DNA from: CBDCUI01 sp965223115
Lineage (GTDB): Bacteria > Pseudomonadota > Gammaproteobacteria > UBA4575
Direction of reading: 5' to 3'
Assembly: GCA_965223115.1 (NCBI GenBank)
Contig: OZ244982.1
Coordinates: forward strand, 1,178,001 to 1,242,000
DNA length: 64,000 bases
Part shown: positions 1 to 8,796 of the stretch, piece by piece
Position numbering within the stretch: position 1 is the first letter of the stretch
How the letters are laid out: each line of letters opens with the position of its first letter
Position numbers and translations under genes: made by a program
The notes under the pieces: model-generated
The model's database searches: none
What the model saw: only the letters and a program-made list of their open reading frames with translations
Told to the model about the DNA's origin: nothing

Positions 1-1
1 A

Positions 2-349
2 CAAGCTTTTCAACAATTCCAAGCTAGCCAAGATGCATTGTCTTCGGCATTATCGAAATTACTAGTTGTCGTTGAACGTTACCCAGATATTAAATCAAAT
101 CAAAACTTTTTAACTTTACAATCCCAGCTTGAAGGTGCAGAAAATAGAATTGCAGTAGCAAGAAGAGACTACATACAAGCGGTGCAACGCTACAACACCG
201 AATTACGTACTATTCCAGGCAGATGGTGGCGCGCACTTATGTACTCAGACTCCGAGCCAAAAGAAAATTTCACTGCCCCAGAATCCGTACAAGAAACTCC
301 TAAAGTTGATTTTTCTAAACCACCTAAAGTCAACTTAGACGAAAATTAA
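2..349 (+). CDS. lemA: LemA family protein, C-terminal part (5' end outside window)
   Basis: This is the last 115 codons of a LemA protein, open from the left edge of the window. The remaining part is the helical LemA core: a conserved stretch reading VVVERYPDIKSNQNF, then an NRI..ARRDY helix and the N-T-x-PGRWW segment that closes the family's four-helix bundle. A polar, proline-rich tail follows. LemA proteins are small membrane-anchored proteins with the N-terminal segment in the inner membrane; their function is unknown. The two genes that follow are TPM-domain proteins. LemA-TPM-TPM is a recurrent trio in Gammaproteobacteria, which supports the call. The membrane anchor lies upstream of the window. 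Confidence 0.93.
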   Translation, partial: QAFQQFQASQDALSSALSKLLVVVERYPDIKSNQNFLTLQSQLEGAENRIAVARRDYIQAVQRYNTELRTIPGRWWRALMYSDSEPKENFTAPESVQETPKVDFSKPPKVNLDEN

Positions 350-381
350 TTAATATTTATATTGTAAAACTACGATTAATA

Positions 382-1254
382 GTGATCAGATTTTCACTTA
401 AGCCAATTGTTGGCTTATTTTTATGGCTTATATGCTTATATGCCATTGCAACACCTAATTTTCCGGAATTAACGGGAAGAGTGGTCGATCAAGCAAACAT
501 CTTGTCGTCTGTTATCGAAATAGAGCTCAAGCAACTACTGGAAACCCATGAAAACAAAACCAGTAACCAACTAGTTGTAGTAACGTTAAAGTCATTAGAA
601 GGCTACGCCATTGATGACTATGGATACCAATTGGGGCGGCATTGGGGCATTGGACAAAAAGATAAAAATAATGGTGCATTACTTATCATTGCACCTAATG
701 AGCGTAAAGTGCGAATTGAAGTAGGTTATGGCTTAGAAGACACTTTAACTGATGCACTAAGTAGTTACATCATTAACCAGAATATTGTCCCTTATTTTAA
801 AAAAAATGACTTTGATACAGGGGTACTTAACGGTACAAAAAACATCATAAAATCATTAAATCAAGAGCCAAATGAATACAACCCAAAACAAAAATCCCGC
901 ACTAAACCTGGCATAGGCAGTTCAATCTTTACTTTAATTCCACTATTTGTACCACTTATTTTTATTGGTGAAATATTTACTTCTCGAAAACGAGGTAACT
1001 TTTTTAGAAGTCTATCACTGGGTGGTTTTTTTGGTTTATTAGCATGGGCAATAACCACTTCTATCGTAATCAGCTTAGGTGTATTTGCCGTTATTTTCAT
1101 AATGAGCCTATTTGGGCGAGGCGGCGGCGGCATGAATGGCCATAATGGTGGCGTTTATTTTCCAGGTGGGTTTGGTGGAGGCACTTTCGGAGGCGGTGGC
1201 TTCGGTGGGGGTGGCGGTTCATTTGGCGGGGGCGGTGCTTCTGGAAGCTGGTAG
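382..1254 (+). CDS. TPM domain protein, secreted and membrane-anchored (YgcG-like)
   Basis: 290 residues. An N-terminal signal peptide (about 1-24) is followed by a TPM domain (about 28-150), with the family's LTGRVVDQA start and the IEVGYGLE motif. Two hydrophobic segments follow (about 180-200 and 215-245). The tail is almost pure Gly/Phe/Ser and ends GGGGASGSW, as is typical of this family. TPM domains have been described as phosphatase-like folds and, in other systems, take part in photosystem II repair; the role of the lemA-linked versions is not known. The start is GTG, because no ATG is available upstream of the signal peptide. It is separated by 32 bases from lemA and by 2 bases from the next TPM gene, so the three are probably co-transcribed. 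Confidence 0.9.
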   Translation: MIRFSLKPIVGLFLWLICLYAIATPNFPELTGRVVDQANILSSVIEIELKQLLETHENKTSNQLVVVTLKSLEGYAIDDYGYQLGRHWGIGQKDKNNGALLIIAPNERKVRIEVGYGLEDTLTDALSSYIINQNIVPYFKKNDFDTGVLNGTKNIIKSLNQEPNEYNPKQKSRTKPGIGSSIFTLIPLFVPLIFIGEIFTSRKRGNFFRSLSLGGFFGLLAWAITTSIVISLGVFAVIFIMSLFGRGGGGMNGHNGGVYFPGGFGGGTFGGGGFGGGGGSFGGGGASGSW

Positions 1255-1256
1255 AC

Positions 1257-1922
1257 ATGACACATTTAACGAACATTGAAAAAGAAGAAATTCGGCAAGC
1301 GATACGTGCCCAGGAAGCCTGTACAAGCGGTGAGATTGTTACTGTTATAACTCGTGCAAGTGATTATTATCTATATATTCCAACTTTATGGGCAGCTTTA
1401 TTAGCATTAATCACTCCTTATATCTTGCACCTTATTCACTATCAATTTCATTTTCTAAACAACTATCCTCTCATACACCTAAGTCAACATTTACATTTAA
1501 GTGTCTATCAAATTCAAATCATTGTATTTTGTTTTTTTGCATTATTATTTAGATGGCCTTGGTTAAAAATGCAGTTGATACCTAAATATATTAAACATAC
1601 TCGTGCCAGTCGCCTTGCGCATGAGCAATTCTATAACCAGGGTTTACATCTAAAAGAGCAGAGGACAGGATTACTGATTTTTGTATCTGTTGCAGAACAT
1701 TACGTAGAAGTGTTGGCCGACAAAAATATTAATGATGTTGTTGAAGAAAATACTTGGGAAGAATTGATTACAACATTTATTTCCAATGTTAAAAAACGTA
1801 ATATTAAACAAGGGTATTTAACCGCTATAAAAAAAGCTGGTGAAATTTTAAGGCAACATTTCCCCTCTAAGCCCGAGAAAAATTTCAATGAATTATCAGA
1901 TCACTTAATAGAGCTAGATTGA
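1257..1922 (+). CDS. TPM domain protein, cytoplasm-facing membrane type
   Basis: 221 residues with no signal peptide. The N-terminus (IRQAIRAQEACTSGEIV) is the start of the second TPM type found in lemA operons. Two hydrophobic segments (about 40-62 and 84-100) interrupt the domain, and the C-terminal half (about 105-200) contains GLLIFVSVAEHYVEVLADKNI, the typical TPM core. The ATG sits two bases after the stop of the preceding TPM gene, so expression is probably coupled. Function is unknown; the gene pair and lemA probably act together at the inner membrane. No terminator is obvious in the 73 bases that separate it from the convergent gene downstream. Confidence 0.88.
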   Translation: MTHLTNIEKEEIRQAIRAQEACTSGEIVTVITRASDYYLYIPTLWAALLALITPYILHLIHYQFHFLNNYPLIHLSQHLHLSVYQIQIIVFCFFALLFRWPWLKMQLIPKYIKHTRASRLAHEQFYNQGLHLKEQRTGLLIFVSVAEHYVEVLADKNINDVVEENTWEELITTFISNVKKRNIKQGYLTAIKKAGEILRQHFPSKPEKNFNELSDHLIELD

Positions 1923-1995
1923 AACCATAGAACAAATCTGAGAATTCTTACATATACAAATGTTACTTATATAAATATAAAGATTAAGTTACGCA

Positions 1996-2778
1996 CTAAA
2001 ATAGTTTCTTAAGCTTATCCCCTGCTCCACTGCCAATATCTTTAATTTTATCTACTGTTTTACCACTCGTGTCTTTTAACTTTTCTTGACCAAGCTTTTT
2101 TAATGCCTCTTCATCCATGAGTGAACGTAAATCAAGTTTCCCAGCAACTGTACTGATCTGACTTGTTAATACCGATACAACTTTCTTTGCGACTTCAGCA
2201 GGCGATGCACCGCCTGTATCTTTGCCTATATCACGCAAATGAATCGCAGGAAGTTTAGTAGACAAAGTTTTATCTTTAACCATATTAGAGCTTATTTTAA
2301 CGTCACCATTTTTGATAATTAAATTCTCAATAATAAGCTTAAGACCGCTGTCTTCATCGCCACCTGAATTATCCCCACTACCAGCATATGCATTTACATT
2401 CTTTTTAATTACATCCACATTACTTCCATCTTTACTCAACTCATAAATAATAGATGGACCGTCTAGTAAAATTTGGTTTATTACAATAAGCTCTGGAGAC
2501 AGTTGCTGCAGATCAATCTGCACCCCGATATTGTTCATATGAAGAAGATAATCACTGTTAAAACCTTTAGGGTTGCCAATCTTTAAATTGGAAATTGTGC
2601 CCAACCCATCAGTGAGGCCAATATGCACATCACTTACATCTACACTTGTCTGAGTAACCTCAGATCCATATTTTTGAATTGATGCTTTAACAATATTGTC
2701 TAGATTGCCTAAAAGAAAGTATGCTGCTAAGACAACAATTACTACCAATAAAAACAGCCCTATCAGTAATTTTTTCAT
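1996..2778 (-). CDS. AsmA/DUF748-like periplasmic protein with one N-terminal membrane anchor
   Basis: 260 residues. A strong single transmembrane segment (about 4-24) is followed by a periplasmic part rich in alternating beta pattern. The motifs seen are an early VDVSDVHIGLTDGLGTISNL segment, then a predicted strand-rich repeat (IGNPKGF, ILLDGPSIIYEL, LIIENLIIKNGDVKI). The C-terminal 90 residues are lysine-rich and probably helical. The pattern of LxIGNPxGF followed by LxGPxIxYE is what I associate with short AsmA/DUF748-type proteins, which belong to the repeating beta-groove superfamily linked to envelope lipid transport. That assignment is by pattern only. It is a single gene, with a 125-base AT-rich gap to its upstream neighbour on the same strand. 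Confidence 0.6.
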   Translation of the reverse strand: MKKLLIGLFLLVVIVVLAAYFLLGNLDNIVKASIQKYGSEVTQTSVDVSDVHIGLTDGLGTISNLKIGNPKGFNSDYLLHMNNIGVQIDLQQLSPELIVINQILLDGPSIIYELSKDGSNVDVIKKNVNAYAGSGDNSGGDEDSGLKLIIENLIIKNGDVKISSNMVKDKTLSTKLPAIHLRDIGKDTGGASPAEVAKKVVSVLTSQISTVAGKLDLRSLMDEEALKKLGQEKLKDTSGKTVDKIKDIGSGAGDKLKKLF

Positions 2779-2903
2779 AACTATCTCATGATTATATTTT
2801 ATTAAGACAACCTACAAAGTGGCTTTAAAATTTTCTCTTTAAAAACACTTATTAAGTAGTCATTCTAAATGTATTGACTCTGTATCCCAAGACCTATTTA
2901 CTT

Positions 2904-3155
2904 TCATGCTTTTTTTACTAAGCCTATAATAAAGAGTAATATAACAGCACCAACTGTTGCAGCAATGATAGAGCCAATTAAGCCACCTGCAGAAATGCCA
3001 AGCAGCCCAAAGATAAAACCTCCTATCACTGCACCAATAATTCCTACAACAATGTTACCAGTACATGAAAACCCCCTCCCTTTCATTATAATTCCAGCTA
3101 ACAAACCAGCCAAAGCACCAATTATCAAAAATATTATCAATCCAATAATATCCAT
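2904..3155 (-). CDS. GlsB/YeaQ/YmgE family stress-response membrane protein
   Basis: 83 residues, almost all hydrophobic, with three predicted membrane helices (about 2-22, 30-50, 56-80). The first helix contains the family's GALAGLLAGIIMKGRG, the second GNIVVGIIGAVIGG. This is the transglycosylase-associated protein family, despite the name a group of small inner-membrane proteins induced by stress in several bacteria. The length matches the family (about 80-85). A good ribosome site, AGAGGT, lies seven bases before the ATG. It has no operon partner; 328 bases of AT-rich DNA lie upstream. Confidence 0.92.
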   Translation of the reverse strand: MDIIGLIIFLIIGALAGLLAGIIMKGRGFSCTGNIVVGIIGAVIGGFIFGLLGISAGGLIGSIIAATVGAVILLFIIGLVKKA

Positions 3156-3484
3156 AAATCTTACCTCTTTATTGTTATTATTTTTTTCTAGTTAAAAGAA
3201 AATAATACATTACATTAAATACGCAGTATAAACCGGCATATACTTTAAAAAGATGAATTATCACATATTACAACTTAAAATTAATTTGTATATTATAAGC
3301 TGAAATCACAAAAACACAGTTCTCGAATCAACTTGTAAATGTTTCCACAGTTACTCCTTAATAATATAAAAACATTTAATAAACTTAATAAACCAATAAG
3401 ATGTCATTTTTATATTATCCAATTTATATAAGTAAATCACAGAACAAGTAATATTTTTTAATAAATAATTATAATTACTTAATA
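3156..3484. other. AT-rich intergenic region
   Basis: About 330 bases with no gene that I can support. It holds the ribosome site of the GlsB-like gene at its left end. At its right end lies an inverted repeat with arms AAGTAAT (3446-3452) and ATTACTT (3474-3480), immediately downstream of the thioesterase stop codon on the minus strand. That hairpin could slow or end transcription, but it has no clean U-run. I found no convincing promoter. Confidence 0.4.
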
Positions 3485-3949
3485 TCAAGGTTTTTTCATA
3501 TAACCTTGCGGGCGAATTGCAACTGTACATTCAACTGCTGCACTGAGTACTCCATCTTTTAAATAATAAGCATATTCAAAAGTAGGCGTACTACGATTTT
3601 TTTCCTCTAATTCTTTTCGAATAATGGGTTCTAGCTCTGTAGGAAAATTAAAACGTAACTCTAAATCTGTTGTACCTGCACGAATAAAATCAATTTTTAA
3701 TTTACGCGTCCATGCAGCATAACCAGGAAATAACTTGCCGCATGAAAATGCCGCTACTGGATCTGCAAGAGAAGCAATAAAACCACCAAACATAGTGCCT
3801 TGATGATTCGTTGCAGCATTTGACAAGGGAAGTAATAAACGCATTTTGCGCCAATCGGGTGAAAGCTCTAGTATTTTCACCTCCATCATTTTAAACGGCT
3901 CGAAGTTTTCGAGCCGTTTAATTGCACCGCCTAATTCAGCATCAGACAT
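3485..3949 (-). CDS. Hotdog-fold thioesterase, PaaI/DUF4442-like
   Basis: 154 residues, the usual size of a single hotdog domain. The central NHQGTMFGGFIASLADPVAAFSC segment (about 48-70) corresponds to the H-x-G-x-x-hydrophobic-G-x3-L-x-D/E element of acyl-CoA thioesterases, where the long helix packs in the beta sheet. A later LKIDFIRAGTTDLELRF stretch matches the following strands. It lies 8 bases downstream of the fadE stop on the same strand. Co-transcription with a fatty-acyl-CoA dehydrogenase makes an acyl-CoA substrate likely. The exact substrate cannot be read from the sequence. Confidence 0.82.
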   Translation of the reverse strand: MSDAELGGAIKRLENFEPFKMMEVKILELSPDWRKMRLLLPLSNAATNHQGTMFGGFIASLADPVAAFSCGKLFPGYAAWTRKLKIDFIRAGTTDLELRFNFPTELEPIIRKELEEKNRSTPTFEYAYYLKDGVLSAAVECTVAIRPQGYMKKP

Positions 3950-3957
3950 TTAATATG

Positions 3958-6444
3958 TTATGCAGCCTCTTTATCTGCTTTTTGCGTTGACTTTTTTGCT
4001 GCTTTTTTTACCGATGATCTTGTTGATGATTTTTTCTTTGGAGGGAAATCGTCTACCATAATTGCCGCCCGTGAAGCAGCGTATGCTTCTTCTACTAACC
4101 TTGATTCTTGTTCTGTAAGTATACCTTGGGATACTGCGTCTTCTAACCACTGATTAGGTCTACCTAGCTCAGGTGGTTTTATACCTGCTTTCTTTAATTT
4201 ACGTTCAGCATCATAAGCCGCTACTACAGCATTGAATGCATATTGCACACATCCAATTGGATCTTTGGGATCAACGTTTTTGAAAACACCACTGGTTAAT
4301 CTATCTCTTGCCTCTGAAGGTTCAATAAGCATTTTTGCCACCGCATGACCAACTCGATCATTTGGATAACGCAAGCTTTTACCAGTTGGAAATACGATGA
4401 TACGTAATAGTTGCCCAACTAAAACAGATGGAAAATTTCGCATAATCTCATCTAACGCATCTTGCACTTTATACAAACAATATTTTGTACTCCATTCAAC
4501 TAATGGCAAATCCTCCTGAGGTCTGCCAGTATCTTCGAAACATTTCAAGATTGCTGATGACAAATACATATAGCTTATTGCATCAGCAAAACGACCAGAA
4601 AGTTTCTCCTTGCGTTTTAAGCCGCCACCTAAAAATAACATGGCAAAATCAGATATAAACGAATAACTAGCACTCATTCTTGCTAAACGTTTGAAATAAC
4701 CCTTAGTGGGGCCGTTTACTGGGCTTGGTGCAAGCCGACTACGAGTTAATCCATACAAGAAAGATCTGGCTCCATTACGAACTGCATATCCTAAATGCTT
4801 AAATAAAGCCTGATCGAATTGATCTAATCCTTCATGTTGATTAGGGTTTGATGCTGCATTCACTTCCTCAATCAAATGAGGATGACAACGCATCGCACCT
4901 TGACCAAAGATAATTAAACTGCGTGTAAGAATATTTGCACCTTCTACAGTGATGCTAATGGGAATTGCCTGATAGGCGCGTGCGAGATAATTGCTAGGAC
5001 CCAAGCAAATTGCACGCCCCCCATGAACATCCATTGCATCATTAATTACTTGGCGCATACTTTCCGTATTATGGTATTTAAGAATTGCTGTGACGACAGA
5101 TGGCTTTTCACCATGATCGATTGCCGACGCAGTGAGCCTGCGGCCGGCTTCCATCATATACGTTAAGCCACCGATCCTCGTTAGTGCTTCCTCCACACCT
5201 TCAAACTTTCCAATAGGTACATTGAATTGCTTACGAATTCGTGCATATGCACCTGTCATATAACATGCATGTTTACCAGCCCCGGTGCCCAAAGCCGGCA
5301 AGGAAATACCACGCCCCACTGATAGGCATTCGACCAACATACGCCAACCGTTACCTATCTGTTCTTGGCCACCTATGATCATATCCATAGGTATGAATAC
5401 ATCTTCACCCCAATTCGGGCCATTTTGAAAAGCAGAATTCAGCGGGTTATGCCGATTGCCTATTTTCACTCCAGGTGTATTCGTTGGGATAAGTGCACAA
5501 GTGATGCCTAGATCTTCTTTATCTCCTAATAGGCCATCTGGGTCATAGGCCTTGAAGGCCAACCCTAAGACTGTGGCTACCGGCCCCAAGGTTATATAAC
5601 GTTTAGCCCAATTAAGACGTAGACCTAGTACTTCCTTACCTAGATACATGCCTTTACAAACTACACCTGTATCAGGTAAAGCACCTGCATCGGAACCCGC
5701 ATCTGGTCCAGTTAAAGCAAAACATGGAATTTCTTCACCCACTGCTAAACGCGGCAAGTAATAATCTTTTTGCTCTTGCGTACCGTAGTGCAATAAAAGT
5801 TCTGCGGGTCCAAGCGAATTAGGCACCATAACCGTCACACCTGCGGTACCGCTACGAGTGGAGATCTTCATTACAACAGAAGAATGGGCGATCGCTGAAA
5901 ATTCCAAGCCTCCATACTTCTTTGGAATAATCATTCCAAAGAATTTATTTTTTTTAAGGAAATTCCAAGCTTTAGGTGGTAAATCATTAAGATCATTAGT
6001 AATTTTCCAATCATCAAGCATCTGGCAAAGCTCTTCAACAGGGCCATCTAGAAAAGCTTGTTCTTCTCCAGATAGTTCAGAAGTTTTATGTTCGAGTAAT
6101 TTTTCCCAATTGGGATCGCCTTGAAATAGTTCTGCTTCCCACCACGCTGTACCCGCTTCGATTGCTGCACGCTCAGTATCAGACATGGGCGGCAGTACAT
6201 TTTTTATATAAGCAAACATCGGCTTACTAAGAAATTTAAGGCGTAAGCTAGATACATTAAGTAATGCGATTACAATGAATAAGGCCCATATAATTACTGC
6301 TGCGATACCACCTAAAAATCCAAAAATTCCCAGCAATAATAAAGCTACACCAATCACTACCGTCCAGGTTGAGAACGACCACTTAGCTCTTGCCAAGCCA
6401 AAAGTTAGTCCACCAAGGGCAAGCAACCAAACTACTAGTGCCAT
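3958..6444 (-). CDS. fadE: Acyl-CoA dehydrogenase, long FadE type
   Basis: 828 residues, close to Escherichia coli FadE (about 815). Two N-terminal hydrophobic segments (about 1-60) are followed by the acyl-CoA dehydrogenase fold (about 75-520), then a C-terminal domain of the DUF1974 type (about 520-800). Visible family motifs include CFALTGPDAGSDA in the middle domain and MDVHGGRAICLGPSN plus VEGANILTRSLIIFGQGA around the C-terminal helical domain. It catalyses the first FAD-dependent step of fatty acid beta-oxidation at the membrane. A strong ribosome site (AGGAGG) precedes the ATG. The last 35 residues form a lysine/serine/alanine-rich tail that I do not expect in E. coli FadE. The thioesterase gene follows 8 bases later. 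Confidence 0.96.
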   Translation of the reverse strand: MALVVWLLALGGLTFGLARAKWSFSTWTVVIGVALLLLGIFGFLGGIAAVIIWALFIVIALLNVSSLRLKFLSKPMFAYIKNVLPPMSDTERAAIEAGTAWWEAELFQGDPNWEKLLEHKTSELSGEEQAFLDGPVEELCQMLDDWKITNDLNDLPPKAWNFLKKNKFFGMIIPKKYGGLEFSAIAHSSVVMKISTRSGTAGVTVMVPNSLGPAELLLHYGTQEQKDYYLPRLAVGEEIPCFALTGPDAGSDAGALPDTGVVCKGMYLGKEVLGLRLNWAKRYITLGPVATVLGLAFKAYDPDGLLGDKEDLGITCALIPTNTPGVKIGNRHNPLNSAFQNGPNWGEDVFIPMDMIIGGQEQIGNGWRMLVECLSVGRGISLPALGTGAGKHACYMTGAYARIRKQFNVPIGKFEGVEEALTRIGGLTYMMEAGRRLTASAIDHGEKPSVVTAILKYHNTESMRQVINDAMDVHGGRAICLGPSNYLARAYQAIPISITVEGANILTRSLIIFGQGAMRCHPHLIEEVNAASNPNQHEGLDQFDQALFKHLGYAVRNGARSFLYGLTRSRLAPSPVNGPTKGYFKRLARMSASYSFISDFAMLFLGGGLKRKEKLSGRFADAISYMYLSSAILKCFEDTGRPQEDLPLVEWSTKYCLYKVQDALDEIMRNFPSVLVGQLLRIIVFPTGKSLRYPNDRVGHAVAKMLIEPSEARDRLTSGVFKNVDPKDPIGCVQYAFNAVVAAYDAERKLKKAGIKPPELGRPNQWLEDAVSQGILTEQESRLVEEAYAASRAAIMVDDFPPKKKSSTRSSVKKAAKKSTQKADKEAA

Positions 6445-6571
6445 TTAGATTCCTCCTGTTGAAAGGTGCTAATCAAAGACCATCTTTATAATAATAAACA
6501 TTGTACTCTAATAGACCGAAAGAACGCGTCAAACGTACATGACATGTCTAAATTACTGGAGCAAAGTAGAC

Positions 6572-6601
6572 ATCACATGAAAGATTAAATCTCCATGTGA
6601 T
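6572..6601 (-). terminator. Perfect 8-bp inverted repeat at the 3' end of the envelope-machine operon
   Basis: The arms ATCACATG (6572-6579) and CATGTGAT (6594-6601) are perfectly complementary, and the loop contains a second small palindrome (AGATT-A-AATCT). It lies 65 bases beyond the stop of the PDZ gene and 127 bases before fadE. On the minus strand there is no U-run after the stem, so it is not a textbook intrinsic terminator. It could instead stabilise the 3' end or act as an operator for fadE. Confidence 0.4.
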
Positions 6602-6666
6602 ATTCTAGATTAGATATTAGCGGTAAGCTATTGTTTAATATAGATTAGAATAATAAAGAACGTTAA

Positions 6667-7350
6667 TTATTCTAATACATAAGTATAAGCATAATTTGCG
6701 CCATAACGATCTATTTCTACAGAGACCTGAGTAGCGGAATTTAATTTATTCACAGTGTATAAAAACTCATTAATATCCGAAGCCGATACACCATTAATTG
6801 CTATAATAACATCTCCATTAAACAAACCTAATTCAGCAACAGTAGAATTAGGTTTAATTTTTGACACACTAAAGCCTATTATTTTTTCCTCATTGACGAC
6901 TGGCAAAAAGCTGATTTCAGATACTAAGCGTTGTCGTTGTTTCACAAAATCTTTTAACTCTTTTTTTGATAAAATAACCGTTTGTTGTTTTATCTCTTGT
7001 GATACATTTGAGTTGTTAAAACTTAGGTCTCCTAAGCTATTACGTAGTGACAAGGTATATAGTTGTTCCTCACAAAGTAAATCTGCTGATTCTTTATGAA
7101 GACTTATTAGCTCGCAGTCTTGAATGCTCTCCCCTACATTCACTAAGCGCTCTATTCCTCGACTATCAATAAACATGGCTTGCTCTTGAAAATCGGATAG
7201 AAATATACCACTTAGCTGCCATTCATCTTGGTCTGCATAGGCAGCAGAAGTAAAACAGCTGATATAAACCAACAATAAAATTGCTAGCTTATATATAGCT
7301 TTAAACTGGATAGAAATCGATCGGATAGGTAAATGTAAATGGCGGCACAT
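6667..7350 (-). CDS. Periplasmic PDZ protein, GspC-like, last gene of the envelope-machine operon
   Basis: 227 residues from the ATG at 7350, which has a GGAG ribosome site six bases upstream. A TTG four codons earlier overlaps that site and is less likely. A hydrophobic export segment (about 20-40) is followed by an HR-like beta region (WQLSGIFLSDFQEQAMF...GESI) and a C-terminal PDZ domain (about 135-225; IGFSVSKIKPNSTVAELGL..GDVIIAINGV). This order resembles type II secretion GspC, in which the HR domain binds the outer-membrane partner and PDZ binds substrates. No other type II secretion gene is nearby. It overlaps the 3' end of the AgmX-like gene by 50 bases, so it is translated as part of the same operon. 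I infer a trans-periplasmic adaptor role. Confidence 0.72.
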   Translation of the reverse strand: MCRHLHLPIRSISIQFKAIYKLAILLLVYISCFTSAAYADQDEWQLSGIFLSDFQEQAMFIDSRGIERLVNVGESIQDCELISLHKESADLLCEEQLYTLSLRNSLGDLSFNNSNVSQEIKQQTVILSKKELKDFVKQRQRLVSEISFLPVVNEEKIIGFSVSKIKPNSTVAELGLFNGDVIIAINGVSASDINEFLYTVNKLNSATQVSVEIDRYGANYAYTYVLE

Positions 7351-8263
7351 CTTCGGCTCCAAAATTAATTAGCTTCACTCTCTGAACTAATTTGCTTTCT
7401 AAAGCTGGATTGCCGAGTTCACTAGAAACGATACTACATGATGTAACTTTGCCAGAAGGTGCAATGGTAATATTCAACACGACCTTGCCTTGCAAACTTG
7501 CATCTTTTCTAAGCTCGCGGTTATACATGGTGAAAAGGCTGCTTTTATTACGATCAAAAGTAATTTGAATTTTCTCTTCGTCTCTGGTTTTTCCATAACC
7601 ATCTCCAGAGCCAGAACCGCTAGCGGATCCACCACCCCCGCTTAAACCTGGTACGCCACCAACTTGACCAGCAGAACGACCCCCCAATCCATTTCCACCA
7701 GTATCTTTACTGAGGCTTGCAGTGTTAATTCCTCCGCTTGCCTTACCATAATTCTTAGTCACTAAAGAACGTTGTACTACTTTCCCTTCAGAGCCACTCC
7801 TATTCAACGAACGCTCACTTAATGTTTTCGCTGAAGAGCTATTTTTAAGATCAGCAAGATCATCTTTCATTGCCAACAAACCAGAACTTGCCGCCACTTC
7901 TTTAGCAGACTTAGTTTTCACAGGTGCTTTTTTGGGTTTAGCTACTTTTTTAACTGGTTTTTTAATAGGCTTAGGCTTGATCTGTTTTTTCGGTTTTGGC
8001 TTTACCTTAGTCTCCATCGGTTTTACTTTGGGTGGAGGTGGCGGTGGAATTTCTACTTTTGGAATGAGTTTTACTAAGTGTTTAGGGTCTTCTTTTTCAG
8101 GCTCATCAGGTTGCGGCAAAGGCAAAAAAGCAAATAAAAATGACAAAAAGATCGCTAAGACCACAGACCAACGTAGAAGTTTATTAAAACGGTCTTGTGT
8201 CTGTTTTTGAATCGTCCATGGTAAATCATGGGAATAATAAGAATAAGCTATGGTAGCAGACAT
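7301..8263 (-). CDS. AgmX/PglI C-terminal domain protein, TonB-like energy transducer
   Basis: 320 residues. One transmembrane segment (about 30-48) is followed by a Pro/Lys-rich periplasm-spanning stretch (about 50-125, starting with a PPPPPP run and KPKPKK repeats). Next come a Gly/Ser linker (about 175-225) and a C-terminal TonB-like fold (about 235-320) with the AgmX/PglI pattern GKVVLNITIAPSGKV and PALESKLVQRV. Proteins of this type (GltG and GltJ in Myxococcus) couple TolQ/ExbD-type motors to periplasmic partners. It starts 1 base before the second ExbD stop, and the motor genes lie just upstream in the same operon. The Gly-rich linker probably gives reach rather than function. Confidence 0.85.
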   Translation of the reverse strand: MSATIAYSYYSHDLPWTIQKQTQDRFNKLLRWSVVLAIFLSFLFAFLPLPQPDEPEKEDPKHLVKLIPKVEIPPPPPPKVKPMETKVKPKPKKQIKPKPIKKPVKKVAKPKKAPVKTKSAKEVAASSGLLAMKDDLADLKNSSSAKTLSERSLNRSGSEGKVVQRSLVTKNYGKASGGINTASLSKDTGGNGLGGRSAGQVGGVPGLSGGGGSASGSGSGDGYGKTRDEEKIQITFDRNKSSLFTMYNRELRKDASLQGKVVLNITIAPSGKVTSCSIVSSELGNPALESKLVQRVKLINFGAEDVPPFTFTYPIDFYPV

Positions 8264-8264
8264 G

Positions 8265-8774
8265 TTATGACTCTAGTTGGGTATCTTTTTGTATAACAGA
8301 TAATGAAATTTTAGAAAATCCTGCAAAGTTTGCACAGATACGCATTACACGATCCAAAACTTTATAAGGAACCTCTCTATCACCCATAATCGTTACTTCT
8401 CGTTCAGGATCTTCTTCTGACTCAGGCTCAATTTCATTCGCTAGCTGTTTTAATTTTTCAATGAATAAGGAGACTTCTATAGAATCCTCTTTCATCATTT
8501 CATCGACAGTAATAACCTCTTCACCTTGAAGGCGAACACTATCATTACTGAGCATAACCACGACTGATTCATGTGGTGTGGTTTCAGCAATGGATTCAGG
8601 CATTTCGATGCCTTTTGGATTAGGTAATGGTGTGATATCTGAGGTATTTACCAATAAGAAAAATACTAGAATAGTAAAAATATCCATTAAAGAAACTACA
8701 TTAAATGGTGGCTGCTTTTTAGAACGTCCATGTTGACGCTCCATGCGTGCAATTCTTCTTGTGCTTACTGACAT
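8265..8774 (-). CDS. ExbD/TolR family proton-channel subunit (second copy)
   Basis: 169 residues. A short basic cytoplasmic tail leads into a transmembrane helix (about 26-44; VSLMDIFTILVFFLLVN) that carries the conserved proton-binding aspartate at about position 31. The periplasmic domain (about 50-165) ends in the usual EVTIMGDREVPYKVLDRVMRIC segment. It differs from the neighbouring ExbD in charge and in periplasmic sequence. Two non-identical ExbD with one TolQ is the arrangement of the Myxococcus AglRQS motor. The gaps to its neighbours are 22 bases upstream and 1 base downstream. Confidence 0.93.
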   Translation of the reverse strand: MSVSTRRIARMERQHGRSKKQPPFNVVSLMDIFTILVFFLLVNTSDITPLPNPKGIEMPESIAETTPHESVVVMLSNDSVRLQGEEVITVDEMMKEDSIEVSLFIEKLKQLANEIEPESEEDPEREVTIMGDREVPYKVLDRVMRICANFAGFSKISLSVIQKDTQLES

Positions 8775-8796
8775 TTAATAATTCCTTTTAATGTAC

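Noticed and set aside
6667..7350. Type II secretion system
   Set aside because: Only one GspC-like protein is present; no secretin, ATPase or pseudopilin is in the window.
7932..8210. A glycine-rich 92-codon frame on the plus strand
   Set aside because: The glycine run is the reverse complement of the proline stretch in the AgmX-like gene.
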